Source of the DNA: Schoenoplectus triqueter
Taxonomy: Eukaryota > Streptophyta > Magnoliopsida > Poales > Cyperaceae
Direction of reading: 5' to 3'
Assembly: GCA_964058805.1 (NCBI GenBank)
Contig: CAXKVV010000921.1
Location: forward strand, 1 to 36,645
DNA: 36,645 nt
Positions 9,598 to 21,197 of the stretch are shown here, in pieces. Positions within the stretch are counted from its first letter, which is position 1. Each line of letters starts with the position of its first letter. A program made the position numbers and the translations under genes. The notes beneath the pieces were generated by a model. That model had not been told where the DNA came from. It worked only from the letters and a program-made list of their open reading frames with translations, and made no database searches.

Positions 9598-12592
9598 TTT
9601 AAAAAAAAATAGGTGCTAACAGTATTTACTGAAACAAATTTGAGAAGATCTTTAGAGTCTACTATTACTAAAAATCGATTCTCAAAATACTTTTTGAGCC
9701 GATTATTAACTAAAATCAATTCTAAAAAGACCTCTGGAACCAAGTTTTAGTTAATAATAGACTCTAAAGATACTTTTAGAACCAATTTTTAGTTAATAAT
9801 CGGCTCTAAATGTACTTTTAGAATTAATTTTTAGTTAATAACCGACTCTAAAGGTGTAACATCCCATGACCGGGATGCTACAGAATCAGAATCTTCTACT
9901 TCCATCCGACGTCCAGCCAACCTACGTCGCCAACATAAAAGAAAAATAACAAAGAAACAAAATGGAGTCAACTTATAAAGCTCAGTAATCGATTATTTTA
10001 CGATGCAGCTTCTCTATAACATATTTATATAAAATAAATTATATCATTTATCATTTCAGTCAAATAAATACTCCATATGTAACTATAATAAATATAAAAT
10101 GTTTAGAGTAAAATCGACATTTTAATGCATCTCTCTTATTAACTGAAAACCATATCATATATCATAATTACTATCCATATTTCCTTTATTTTAATAAGAA
10201 GACACGAAATCCATTATTTTCTAATTATCAAAATATATCACTTTGTAATGCATGTACATGAACTAAAACAAGATTTCAAATGAACTTGATTAAAAGAAAC
10301 AATCAATAATTAATTAGCTCAGAGCAGATATGTTTGTAAACTGACACAAATTACTCAGTCTGATACACACATCCAATGTGTTTAGACTTTTCAACCCACA
10401 TCTATTGTGTCATAGGTTTATACCACTTAATAGTCTAGTTTCAGTTCAGATCGGATTAATTTAGATACAAAGAAAAATTATTCAGACATATCAGGTAAAA
10501 CATATTCGGACATATCAAATCAATCGGTCTAGAGGCAAGCCTAGCAATACATAAGCCTAGAATAAATAATATAACCCTCTTGCCCAATCAGTACTAAACT
10601 ATAATAAGAGGACAAATTCAGTATGCGCATAGTGAACCGTTTTCTGAGGTCAGGTTATGACTGTTTACCACGTATATATTATTTTTTCATATAAAATTTA
10701 GATCTACAAGGTACCCCACACAGGAATCTATTCTGTAGCGTCCACGTGTCCAAACCACACAAAAAATTCAATTACAAAAACAATTTAAACGGATACCAGA
10801 CAAAATGACACATGCACAAACATTTATTGCATAATGTGTTGATGTAAATTCAAAAGTACAATATTGATATTCAATATGCATAAAAGATGATTAATAATGC
10901 AATTTTTAGCATCCAACCCATTTAGACAATTCAGATTTTCGATTCATATTACCAGTCATAGATCAATCAATCCAATCAAATTAATAAAATAAAATATAGA
11001 AGTTCGGTTACCTCATACAATTATGATTTCGATTTATGACTTGATCCAAAACGATACTTGAAACTGTCGCAATATCCTCGATTCAGAACTTGAACCGTGA
11101 CACCTACTCGAATCACAATGATATTTATTAACAAGATTTATTTTATTAAAATATGACTTATTCTTAAACTTATTTCACAATTTAAATTTAAATATTTATT
11201 GAAATTCTTGAAAAGTAATAGGAGTGGTTTAATAAGTTCTAACCATAACGAGCTTAATGTTCAACCATGATGGAAGTGAAACCATACAGAATTTAATTTT
11301 AATGTAGCAGATTACTTTCAATCAAGAGTAACCTCTTGTAATATGAGTGTAATGGATTTGAGTCAAGTTGCCTATTTGCAACATGAATTATCAAAGTCAG
11401 ACAACGACTAATATAAAGTCAAAAGATTTCTAGACAAGCCACAATTGGCCGGTACAAGGTTCAATGATGAATAGCTAGCAAGAAATTGATGCATAGTCGA
11501 TACCCCACTTAATAAGCAATTCAAAATCAAATATACGCATGATTCCCAAGCTAGTACCAACTCGGACCAGGTTTCAATCGACAATCCCAACACATAAGTC
11601 ATCATAGTCAATAGAATTCAAGGGCAACAACTAGGGCTAAGCAACAAACCAAGTGGCATAAATCCCAACTGACATAGCATTTAACGATTTTAGGGGTAGT
11701 CAAATCACTTTTAACAATGCACATAACAGCACTTAGAAAAGCTAGTATATCAGAACAGGTCACAAAAATTCAGTTACCAGTAAATAGAGTCGCAACAAGA
11801 GGAAGGAAAAACGAAGGGAATTCCCGGCTCCTGCCAAGGTCGGAGGCGAGGCGAGGCGAGGCGAGGCTTCGACGTCGCCTAGGGTTTCGTCTCTGGTCCG
11901 CTGGTGCAGCGTCGGCAACAAGGAAAGGGAAAGGTGCGGGTTGGCTGTTGGCTGTGTTGGTGCCGGTGCTGGGTTGATCGAACCCGAGAGAGGAACGAAG
12001 AGATGGATATCAGAAGTGAAGAGGAGAAAAAGGTAAACAAGAGAGAATTATCGAGAGAGACGAAGTGTTATCGACAGGGAAATAAAAGAATCGAAAATGA
12101 AAAGAAAGCAAAATATGAGATGAAGGGAAGGATCGGGAATTAGGATAAGGGAAAGGGACGTCGGCCGGGAAGAAAGAAAATAATTTCCTCTGGGTCCTAC
12201 TTGTCAATCTCACCATTGATTTTGAAATTTCCATTTTCTTCTTGATTTTGATTGAATTCATTTCATTTATCCTTTTAGAACAATTATAAATTTCTAAATC
12301 TCATTTTAAATTTTAATCTAGCACTATTAATTGGCATTTTAGTATATTAATTAACATATTAACATATTAATTAACGTTTTTTTAATGTATTCTAGATTTG
12401 TCTTATGATTAATAATAATTATATATATATATATATATTTAAATAAACTTTTATATTACTCAAAATCATGAAACAATGAAAATTTAATTACCTTAAAATT
12501 TAGATATTACAAAAGGTATCTTTAGAACATTATTATTAATTAAAAACCGATTCTAAAAATGTTGTATTTCGACAGTTTTTTTTAAAGTAGTA
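9598..12592. mobile_element. CACTA-type element remnant, split by an LTR insertion
   Basis: Repeated subterminal units of the type TTAGTTAATAATCGGCTCTA and its variants occur four or more times at 9640-9850 and resume at 12517-12560 (TTAAAAACCGATTCTAAAAA). The right end near 12592 reads CGACAGTTTTTTTTAAAGTA with a mutated TAGTG-like terminus. Arrays of short subterminal repeats are typical of plant CACTA (En/Spm) elements. The left CACTA terminus was not found, so the copy is truncated or mutated. A TGT...ACA element sits inside it. Confidence 0.6.
9855..12511. mobile_element. Solo LTR-like insertion (5-bp TSD)
   Basis: The insertion starts TGTAACATCCCATGACCGGG and ends AAATTTAGATATTACA, so its ends are TGTAA...TTACA. 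It is flanked by the direct repeat AAAGG at 9850-9854 and 12512-12516. At 2657 bp it has no gag, protease, reverse transcriptase or integrase frame and no internal copy of its own start, so it fits a solo LTR better than a full element. A TGTAACATCCC start and multi-kilobase LTRs are known in plant Ty3/gypsy chromoviruses such as Tekay/Del; that lineage is an inference. A GC-rich purine tract with a repeated GAGGC (11840-11868) and small frames at 11717-12143 look non-coding. Confidence 0.7.
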
Positions 12593-12650
12593 GGCAGGAG
12601 CCGACTAACAATTTCTATTAATCAAAATAAAAAAAAATTACATTGTAGTG

Positions 12651-13095
12651 AAATAGAGAGAGAGAAATGGGTGAGAACCCTTAAGACAATTACATCCAAT
12701 ATTATTGCCCCTAACTTTGACTTTAATGAAAGCCCGACCCCTAACCTAGCAACAGAATGACCTAATTGTCATATGCTAGACTCTATTTGCTGACATTCTC
12801 ATTTATTAGTTGTTGCACCATAATTCTTCTGTGAAGATTTGTGCATTCCTTTTCATCCATATCTCCTACATCGCAGACACCCAAACCCGATGCCTTGTTG
12901 TTGATCTGGTATACATCCATACTTCATCGATGATCCTGAATCTTTGCATTGGTGCTCCTACCAGACGTGATAGCAGATCGACAGCCAAGTTACAATCTTT
13001 GAATAGTTACAACAGAAATATTTTCAATAGTTTTGATTTGTCAATTTATTTCTTCAAATTGATTCATTTTTTATAGTTAAATAAATCTCAGCAAA
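12651..13095. other. Stretch without recognised features
   Basis: Contains a short GAGAGAGAGA tract at 12655-12665 and an 88-codon open frame at 12810-13076 that I do not recognise. The frame has a mixed composition (MLHHNSSVKICAFLF start) but no signal peptide, domain or conserved context, so it is probably chance or a decayed element fragment. Confidence 0.3.
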
Positions 13096-13099
13096 CATC

Positions 13100-13373
13100 A
13101 TGTCATAATAGGTTATATAGGTTCGCTTTACAAAATTTGTCTCGCAGATTAATAAAGATGATTCTTTAGAAATAATTTTTGTTGGGAACCGTTTCTAAAG
13201 AGTTACCAACGTGTTCCCAACTTTTTCTTTATTTTTTGAAATATTTTTTTATTAATAACAAATTCTGAATACGTCATCAAAATTTCAGTAATGTCATTAC
13301 TCTCTTTTGGATCGGTTTTCTATTTAACTAATTTTCATTGAACATTTTTAAAAACTTTTTTCTAATAGTATAT
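13100..13373. mobile_element. CACTA-type terminal fragment
   Basis: Contains TTTAGAAATAATTTTTGTTG, GGGAACCGTTTCTAAAGAG and a terminus-like ACTTTTTTCTAATAGTA near 13370. These resemble the subterminal and terminal sequence of the element ending at 17872 (TTTTCTGATAGTG). Only one end is visible and it is degenerate. Confidence 0.4.
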
Positions 13374-13419
13374 GTAGTGCTCTTAAATATGTATAATTTT
13401 TTTTAATAATTTTGACATA

Positions 13420-13590
13420 GTTAAATAAATATATTTAACACATTAAATATGAACATACATATATAACATATAAATACACATATAAATACACATAGGTAGC
13501 ACTTATAAAAAACACATTTAGAACATTTAATATATATAGCACTTATAAAGGCACATTTAGAACACTTGACATATATAGCACTTCTGAGAC
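13420..13590. repeat. Short imperfect tandem repeats (ATAGCACTTATAAA)
   Basis: The pattern TAGCACTTATAAA, ACACATTTAGAAC, then TATATATAGCAC recurs two to three times with a period of about 50-55 bp. Upstream is a short ACATATAAATACACATATAA simple repeat. No open frame is supported. Confidence 0.6.
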
Positions 13591-13715
13591 GTGCATAACA
13601 ATTTTTTTTAGAGAAGAGATCGGTGGACATTATTTTGATAATTTTGATAATGGACCTTTAAATAAATATAAAAATAATCTTAAAAATGAAAAAAAAAATT
13701 ATATATAGTTGTGTT

Positions 13716-13886
13716 ATTCTACCTATGGATTGATTGTCATTCAAATTTGCAATTTCATTATCGTTTGATAGTCCATTAAATTTTCATGCAATTTGCAATG
13801 ATTCCAATTTAACTGTCTTTGATGAATTATCAAATGATAATGAAATTATATGAAATTTGAATGACGATCAATCCATAGATAGTTGG
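13716..13886. repeat. Long hairpin / miniature foldback element
   Basis: The left arm from 13719 (CTACCTATGGATTGATTGTC, then ATTCAAATTTGCAATTTCAT) pairs with the right arm ending near 13886 (GAAATTTGAATGACGATCAA, then TCCATAGATAGTTGG). The loop is under 60 nt. Pairing of about 55 bp per arm with few mismatches makes a stable stem-loop. A tiny foldback transposon is the likeliest origin; an inverted-repeat small-RNA source is possible. Confidence 0.75.
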
Positions 13887-13989
13887 ACACATTTATAAAT
13901 TTTTTTTTATTTTTAATTTTTTATATTTATTTAGAGATTTATTGTCGAAATTGTTAAAATAACGCATTGTGAACCGATTCCCCTTTTTT

Positions 13990-14450
13990 TTTTTTGAAAT
14001 GACGTAAAAGTATAGAGAACACATCTTAATATTTTGGACACGGACATGACCTTTGGGCCGTGGCAACAGACTACAGCACGCAGCTGCACGCGAAAAGCAC
14101 GAAATCTCCAAAATTTGAAACTGAGGAGCGAGAACCCTTTTAGCCACATGATATGTTGCGATTGGTACATCCGTATGTCCAAGGATTGTGTTTTCTTCAA
14201 AATTATTTTTTCTTTAATTTTTCACATTTTTGTGATTTTTCTTTTTATTCGATTTTTATAATTTTCTTTGTATTTTTTGAGTTTTTACGATTTTATTTTA
14301 ATTGATAAATTCTATAAATATTAACACCTGTCAAATATATGTCAACACGAACATTTCTTATATGTGTAAAACGTTAGTATGAAATTTGTGTATTTGGTTT
14401 GTCAAAATTTTGACATTATAAAATACACATCTAATATATAAACATATACA
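13990..14450. other. Unassigned stretch
   Basis: A less AT-rich patch at 14030-14180 has overlapping frames on both strands, but none shows a recognisable domain. The rest is AT-rich and includes sequence resembling the ACACATGT-type repeats seen again around 14905-14980 and 31400-31650. Confidence 0.3.
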
Positions 14451-14900
14451 CAGTGGCGGATCTAGAATTTTGATTAGGAGGGGGGCAATTATCGGATTGT
14501 AATGGCTTATCGGGTTCAAACCCATTAACTAATCGGGTACTAAATAAAAAAATTAATAATTTAATATATATACTTAACTAATAATTTTTTTTATTAAATA
14601 ATATTATTTTATATATTAAAATAATAATAAAATAAAGCTCAAAGTAATAGATAATCAAGTTGATGAACAAAGTTTTCGACTAAGTAATTTTATATTTTGA
14701 TATCTTTGCATAATTATTTCATTATGCACGGTATTAAATATTTTTTTCTCAATAAAAATAATCAGACAATTCAGGGGGGGGCAAAAAAAATTTCCAGAGG
14801 GGGGCCAATTACCGAAAACATTACCGAAAAGCATTATTTTTCAAAATCCAGGGGGGGCACGTGCCCCCCCCCCCCCCGGATTATATTGGATCCGCCCCTG
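14451..14900. mobile_element. hAT MITE with CAGTGGCGGATC termini
   Basis: Left end CAGTGGCGGATCTAGAATTT; right end ATTATATTGGATCCGCCCCTG is its imperfect inverse. A perfect 8-bp duplication CATATACA flanks it at 14443-14450 and 14901-14908, as hAT transposases make. Subterminal G-runs (AGGAGGGGGGCAA, CAGGGGGGGGCAAA) and a C14 tract are present. It is 450 bp with no transposase frame; an 81-codon frame crossing it is chance. The termini resemble the end at 25319 of the decayed hAT element that still carries transposase sequence, a likely autonomous relative. Confidence 0.9.
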
Positions 14901-15396
14901 CATATACACAACACATTCCATATTAAACACGTCATGTGTTGACATACATGCGATGCGTACAACACATGCATTTATCAATTCATTAAGTCAAATATAGATA
15001 GATTCACATAATATATTGCAATTCGGGTAAAAGAATTCTAATCTGTCTTAATTTAATTTGATTTGTTAATAACCGTATTTTCTTTAGTAAAATATTCCAT
15101 CAGAAATAACTTGTTGGGTAGAGAAACCCACAGATATATTTGTCCGCTTTATATTTTTGAGATATAAAGAATTAAAGAGAATCAGATCATTTAAATTTAA
15201 GTAGGGATGTAGAACTTAAAATTGTAAAATTATTAAATGTAAGAGAACTTATAAAATAGAAATGATATGCAGTTTACGGAAAAAGTGATGGCTAAAATTG
15301 TTGATATGAGAAGTAATCCTTGCAATTTTTAAAAGCAAAATGTTCCATATATATATGCCATTCCATCTTGCAACTTGCAAGAACAGAATTTATTTT

Positions 15397-15428
15397 GCTT
15401 TTGCTTTTGCTTTTGCTTTTGCTTTTGT
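15397..15428. repeat. (CTTTTG)n microsatellite
   Basis: About five tandem CTTTTG units. It creates a run of leucines in a chance 69-codon frame (15320-15529), which is not taken as a gene. Confidence 0.95.
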
Positions 15429-15529
15429 TTACTTCAAGATCTAATAAGATTCACTCTGCTTTGGATTGCGCAAATAATAATGTAAAAATAGAGGAATTAA
15501 TAATAATAAATAAAATTATGAAAATATAG

Positions 15530-15889
15530 TGATTTTTAGATTAGTAAAAATATGATGTCATTTTAAATTATAAAAATGGTATTTTGATTGTATGTTTAAA
15601 ATAATAATAGAGGGTTACTAATTATTTCAACTCTCATTCAAAACAATAAAAATAAAAAATTATTCTGGTATTCTTGAATTATATTTCTACGTTTGGATGC
15701 ATCTTGTTATTTTTATTTTAAACAAGGCAGTTATTCTCGAATCAAAAATTGGGGATTTTCTAAAAGTAGATGTGTTTGATTTTCTACATTTTGGTTCTAT
15801 ATAGGAGAGCAGAAAATATTTTTTTAGTAAGTAAAATAAAATAAAAAAGAGGAAATGATATGAGTTTTCAGAAAATTTACGCGACATAA
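15530..15889. other. AT-rich stretch, nothing recognised
   Basis: No coding frame, repeat or transposon terminus that I can support. Confidence 0.35.
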
Positions 15890-16098
15890 CTTGGCTCGAG
15901 TTTTGAATTCGATCTCAAATAGTTCTTACCCATCACGCGTAATCCCCCAACTCTACCCTCTCTTCTTCTTTCTTTCCCCTCGGCCTTCCTCTTCTTCCAA
16001 CCGAGCCACACCATTTCAAACGTTTTTCCAATTATTCTCTCTCATTTTAACTCCATTTTCAAAATCGATTGCGCCAACCTCAGTATTTTTTAGATGAT
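15890..16098 (+). other. Pyrimidine-rich patch resembling a gene leader
   Basis: Strongly CT-rich sequence (for example TCTTCTTCTTTCTTTCCCCT) with a 68-codon frame that begins MARVLNSISNSS and is Ser/Pro/Phe-rich. It resembles a plant 5' leader or an LTR leader region, but no conserved frame or downstream exon is seen. A captured gene or retroelement fragment is possible. Confidence 0.3.
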
Positions 16099-16194
16099 AG
16101 TTCAAAAAAAATCCTTTGACCTGTTGATTTTGCTGAATTTATAAAGGTAAAATTTTCTCCTATTTTAAATCAAAATTTAAATAATTTAATTATT

Positions 16195-16680
16195 TTATTA
16201 GATTTAATTAGTAGAACTATAGTGTTGAATGAAATATAGTTAATATAGTTTAATTTGGTTGATTTATAGTATTAGTTTCGAATTATAGAGTTAAAATTAG
16301 TAATTTTAATTAGGCTAATTATATAGTTGTTAAATTCGAATTTAAATTATATAGTTTTAATTATAGTTTAGTTTTAACTTGGTTAAGTGTAGTTAAATTA
16401 TAGTTTAAATTTATTTAATTATAGTTTAGTTTCAATTAGGTTAGTTGCAGTATTAATTTAGAATTATATAGTTATAGTTATTTGTGATTGGTTATAATTA
16501 GTTTAATTATAGTATATTTTTTAGTCTTATTTAATTAGCTTAATTTATAATTAGTTCGATTATAGTTATAACTAATTTTAGATATTTAAAAATAGAATAA
16601 TATAGTTTATAATTTGGATAAATTTCATTAATTTGAGAATACTTGTGTTTAATTTTAGCAAAATTTAAAATAATTATAGT
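16195..16680. repeat. Low-complexity TAGTTTAATTATAG-type repeats
   Basis: About 480 bp built from variants of TTAATTATAGTTTAGTTT, TAGTTAAATTATAG and AATTAGTTTAATTATAG. Units are of irregular length, a degenerate minisatellite with no coding content. Confidence 0.7.
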
Positions 16681-16899
16681 TACAAATGGAGTATCTACAA
16701 CTGCTTGTCGTACCACAATGATTATCCTATAATGTGAAAAAATAATTTAATTTAATTTAATTAACTAATTTTTATGTATCACAGGTGGATGTGTCATTTT
16801 TTGATGATTCACTTCTGAATGGTTAAAAATCACTATCCGGATAGAGTAATGCGTCAGTTCAGCTAAAAATTACTATCATCAAATGTGTTTTTGAGGCAT

Positions 16900-17872
16900 G
16901 AGATAAAAAAAATTAGCCTAAAAAATTGTCATAAGAGTGATAGCAGTTAATCTTGTAGATCTCCTCGTAAACTTTTCGAGGCCGCATAAACGTCTTAATC
17001 AAAGTTTTCTATCAAAAGTTATGATCATTTAAAGTCGAGGTACTCACAAGAGAGGGGAAGACTATAAATAGAGATTTAAAAATACGTGGATGTTCAACTA
17101 GGAGATAATGAACAATGGATATGTAAGTTTTCATTATACGTGTGTATAACTCTTCTATATTTTTATTGATCAGAATCTTTAGAGCCAATTATGAGCTAAA
17201 ATTGATTCTAAAAGTATCTTAAGAGCCTGTTATTAGCTATAAACGGACTCTAAAGATGTACTATTAATTCAAAAACGTCTGGATTTTCAAAGCAGTCAAT
17301 TAGAAACGGTCATTTGAGAAAACAGTTGCTAACAATGATCAAGGGTATTATCGAAATTATGAACAAACTTTTCAGGAATGGTTCGACATAAAAAATAGTT
17401 TCTAAATAAAGAAGAATAAAAAATCACACAACCCGTTTTCATCCATTGAGAAATGATTTTTTTTTCAAAAAACCGTTTCTGAAACTCAAACTTCTAAAGA
17501 CGGTTTTCCAAAAAAAACAATTTAAACTTTTAGAAGCCAAATTTCTAGAGATAACCATTTCTAAAGATGTACTTTTAGAAATTGGTACTGGGTACTGTAT
17601 AAACCGGTTCTAAAAAGTATACTTTTAGAACTGATTTAAAAAAAAAATAGATGCTAAATTAAACTTTTAGAAGCAGTTGTTTAAAAATTCAGTTCTAAAA
17701 TTTTAAGTTCGGAACCGACCTCCAACTTAATCTTTAGAATTTATTTTTTAATAAAATTAATTTTAAAGATTTTAATAAAGTTACAATAACGTTATCAAAT
17801 TCTTTTAGCAATTTTTTTTATAAAACCGATTCTAAATAGACATTTGTAAAGCTTTTTTTTTTTCTGATAGTG
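16900..17872. mobile_element. CACTA-type element remnant (right end visible)
   Basis: Ends at 17872 with GCTTTTTTTTTTTCTGATAGTG, the inverse of a CACTATCAG terminus. The preceding 700 bp carry many subterminal units such as GAGCCTGTTATTAGCTATAA, AACCGGTTCTAAAAAGTA and AAACCGTTTCTGAAACTCAA. Around 17000-17040 the segment AAAGTTTTCTATCAAAAGTT and its flanks match, in reverse orientation, the interior of the complete CACTA at 19096-20249 (near 19625-19655). The left terminus was not found. Confidence 0.6.
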
Positions 17873-18654
17873 TATGGATAAGGAGTACCTTTAATTTATT
17901 ATTCAACCTCCTTTCTCTAATATCACCCCAAAAAATTATCTTAACCATCCATACTCAATATTAATTGAACAATCTAAAATTATTTTTATTCATAACAGAC
18001 TGCTATGTTCCTTAGTTCGTAGTTCGTGCGTGTGACATAATAAGCAATCCATAAATTCGTAACCGATTTTGTTTAGGCAATCATGCATGCGTACAGGATT
18101 ACATGTTAATCCACTATTACAGCGCATGCGTCATTACTATTAATAAATTGTAGTATAGTCCTTGGATGCATTTAATTGGTATCAGATATTTGGTACACTT
18201 ATATAGATTTGTTCGAGTGAACAATTAAAGAACTATATATTATCAAAAAAATATATTACAGTTCTTATATATATCTCAAATACATTTTTATATTATTTTT
18301 TTAAAACTGTTGATTCATGCACGATGATATAATTATTTAATTATATCCTACACGGCTATGTCGCTAGAAACAAAATTCTAAAATATTTTTTTTTATTTAC
18401 TTAACCAAATGTTTGACTTGAACATCCATGTAACCATTTAGAAACTAATAAGCAATAAACATTTACATACTAACTAAGATAACAATACAGATATAGATGC
18501 TGAACATGATGTATGTATAAATTCAACCTCTAATTGTGTCAAATGAGGTTCACATCTACAACTTTTTACTCTTTCTAAAAAAGCTTGCTGCTTGAATTAT
18601 TGCTATATATAACTATATTATGTAAGTTGTAGTTCGCTATTATTGCACTACAAT

Positions 18655-19060
18655 TAGGGTGTCAAATGGGTCGGGTCGGGTTCGGGTCGGGTCATATTAT
18701 TTTATTATTATTTTTGACCCGACCCGATTAAATTCGGGTCAAAAAATCTTGACTCATACCCGACCCGACGGGTCACGGGTCGACCCGACCCGACCCGTGT
18801 AAAATAATTAAATATTTTATTTAATTTTAAGTAATAAAATATTGGTTAATTTAAAATTAATCTTAATTAGTATATAATTAGTGTATATTAAGTTTTAATT
18901 AGTACCAAATCATAAAATTACTTCAAAAAATATAATTAATCGGGTGGGGTCGGGTTGAACAGAACCCGACCCGATCCGATTCGGGTCAAAAAACTTAAAC
19001 TCATACCCAACCCATTTATTTTCGGGTCGTGTCGGGTCGGGTCAAGAATTGACACCCCTA
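18655..19060 (+). mobile_element. GGGTC-rich hAT-like MITE, copy 5 (8-bp TSD)
   Basis: Termini TAGGGTGTCAAATGGG and AATTGACACCCCTA. A perfect 8-bp target duplication ACTACAAT lies at 18647-18654 and 19061-19068, which assigns the family to hAT-type transposition. The arms are the least decayed in the window, with repeated GGGTCGGGT and its complement ACCCGACCC. The AT core holds AATTAATCTTAATTAGTATA. 406 bp, no open frame. Confidence 0.9.
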
Positions 19061-19095
19061 ACTACAATACATAAACAACAAATCTAATATAAATG

Positions 19096-20249
19096 CACTA
19101 CAATAAAAATGACATTAGACAACATCCATTTAGCAACGAACCATATATTAAATTCATAGTTAAAACTATTTAGTGGCATTATTGTAATATTGAAAACTTT
19201 TTTTAACAATGATTTATAATTAAAAATATATATTGTTAAAATAGACTCTCAAAGCGCTAAAAAATAACACAACCATTTAGTAATGGTTAAACACAACCTT
19301 TAACACTAGTTTTGTGTCTAGAATCATTGTTAAATGGTGTGTTTAACAACCGTTCCTTGAAGGAACCATTGCTAAATTGTTGTATTATTTTTTTTGCTCT
19401 GACATTTGCTCCCATAAATTGTCCATCTCACTGTTCATTCATCATAACCCAACGATCCAAAAATCAAAATTTAAAAACTAAAATCTTATGGATTATCAAT
19501 TCCTCTATCATCTGTTTTCATATATAAAAAGAGAGATGAGAGACAAAGAGAGAGAAATATGAAAGAAAGAAGAGTAACAGAAGAAATAAAAATCAAAATC
19601 TGACCAACTCAACTTTAAATGGTCATAACTTTTGATAGAAAACTTTAATTGAGACATGCTATACGATCACAAAAAACTTATGCCGTTACGGCCATTTTTA
19701 AGACAAAAAAACTCATCTTGATGCTCAAAAATACATTTGAAGGTTTTAGATTTATTGTTTTAGTTTTTTAGGGATTTTTCTTAGAAATTGTATAGATTTT
19801 CATATTGTTGCATAAAGGATGTATGTATTGTTGAGTAAATATTTTTTATTGGATGAATAATTATAATTTTTATATTAATTATTTAATGAATAATATATCA
19901 CAATATTTATTCCTAGTTTGTTCAATCTGTTCATTTCATATTATTATCTACTGTACGGTATGTTCTTAGTTAAAAGAATAAAGAAATTCGAATTTGAAAA
20001 AAAAAAATTGATCTTTAGTAACGAATATGTGTCACAATTATTGTTAAAGATGTATTTAACAATAATTTTGTACTATGAACCGTTGCTAAACTCCATTTAA
20101 AAAATCCTGAAGATTCATGTGATTTGGCAATAGATTTAGCAATGATTATTTACAGGCTTTTCTAACATCCTTTTTAATAACGGTTCAAGAACCATTTGTT
20201 AAACTTGATCAACAACTATTGCCAAATATCTTTTTTTTTTGTTGTAGTG
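19096..20249. mobile_element. Complete non-autonomous CACTA element (3-bp TSD)
   Basis: Begins CACTACAATAAAAATGACAT and ends ATCTTTTTTTTTTGTTGTAGTG, so the terminal inverted repeat is CACTACAA(T/C)AAAAA. The target duplication is ATG at 19093-19095 and 20250-20252. Subterminal units such as GTTTAACAACCGTTCCTTGA, AACCATTGCTAAAT and AACGGTTCAAGAACC recur at both ends. It is 1154 bp with no transposase. The 71-codon and 60-codon frames inside (19312-19527, 19918-20100) are built from the repeats and are not genes. It interrupts duplication copy 1. Confidence 0.9.
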
Positions 20250-20335
20250 ATGATAATGAATTTTGATTCTCTATGGTGTGACATAGGTCTAATAAAAGTC
20301 ATATAAAAAATAATATATGCCAAGATTAATGAAAT

Positions 20336-20465
20336 CTTATTTAAAAATAATAATAACATAAGTACAATATGGTAATATATCTGACGTCTGTATGAAGTAA
20401 CGCTTATTTAAAAAATAATAACATAAATACAATATGGTAATATATCTCACATCTGTATGAAGTAA
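20336..20465 (+). repeat. ~65-bp tandem duplication
   Basis: Two units, 20336-20402 and 20403-20465, share CTTATTTAAAAA, AATAACATAA, TACAATATGGTAATATATCT and CTGTATGAAGTAA. It is absent from the corresponding part of duplication copy 2 (near 28880-28930), so it arose after the segmental duplication. Confidence 0.85.
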
Positions 20466-21197
20466 AGTAGGTCATTTATATATGTCAGAGTTAATGAAAA
20501 TTTTATTTAGAAAAATAAAATAATGTACAAATGCGATGAGAGAGAAGAAAAAACTTTAATTTAGTTGCTACAATTTATCGAGTTATGAACTAGTGTATAT
20601 GTTAGACAAGCAAGCCGAGTAATTAATATATTAAGTCCATGATAGAAGGATTTATGTATTTTTTTTTCCCGCAATATTTAACAGTAATCTTGTTTTTTTT
20701 TTAATTATAACGGAGAGGCGCATAAAAAGTAATATATCATGTAAAGTCCTGGGGAGCTTCTTTTTTAAAATAAAATTTTACTAATTTTATACATGTTATT
20801 TTATTGATTGTTATTTCAGTGGAAAGATAATATTATTATGAACTTTATTAAAACCAAGTGGAGCCCTGGAGGGTCTGATTCATTTGGAGTGAGAGAACCA
20901 TATTCCAATATTTACAATCATGTTTTGCATCCCATTTTGAGGTAATTATAGTAAGTTAACCTGGACATCTCCGAAAAGATGGCTATTTCTGGAAAAGGCT
21001 TCATCTTTTCGTCATTTCGCTTAAATGCTTGTCTTTTAATTTATTTTTCTCTTTTTCTTCCTCTTTTTATTTTAGAATTATTCCGCTATCATTGAAACCT
21101 CTAAATATAAGAAATGGATGATACGTAGATACAATTTGCGAAACATGTCTAACATATCCCAAATCCTCTACACCGCTAAGTTTGGATATCAAACAGC

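Noticed and set aside
11717..12261. Plus-strand Arg/Lys-rich frames and a minus-strand frame in the GC-rich patch
   Set aside because: They lie inside the solo-LTR-like insertion and come from purine-rich repeats (GAGGC, GAGAGA); no domain is seen.
12640..12650. CATTGTAGTG as the right terminus of the CACTA remnant
   Set aside because: Spacing from the last subterminal repeat, compared with the element ending at 17872, puts the end near 12592; this match is probably chance.
14034..14261. Small gene in the less AT-rich patch at 14.0-14.2 kb
   Set aside because: Frames exist on both strands with no domain, signal or splice context, and I cannot choose between them.
15320..15529. Small leucine-rich protein
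   Set aside because: The leucine run comes from the CTTTTG microsatellite and there is no supporting context.
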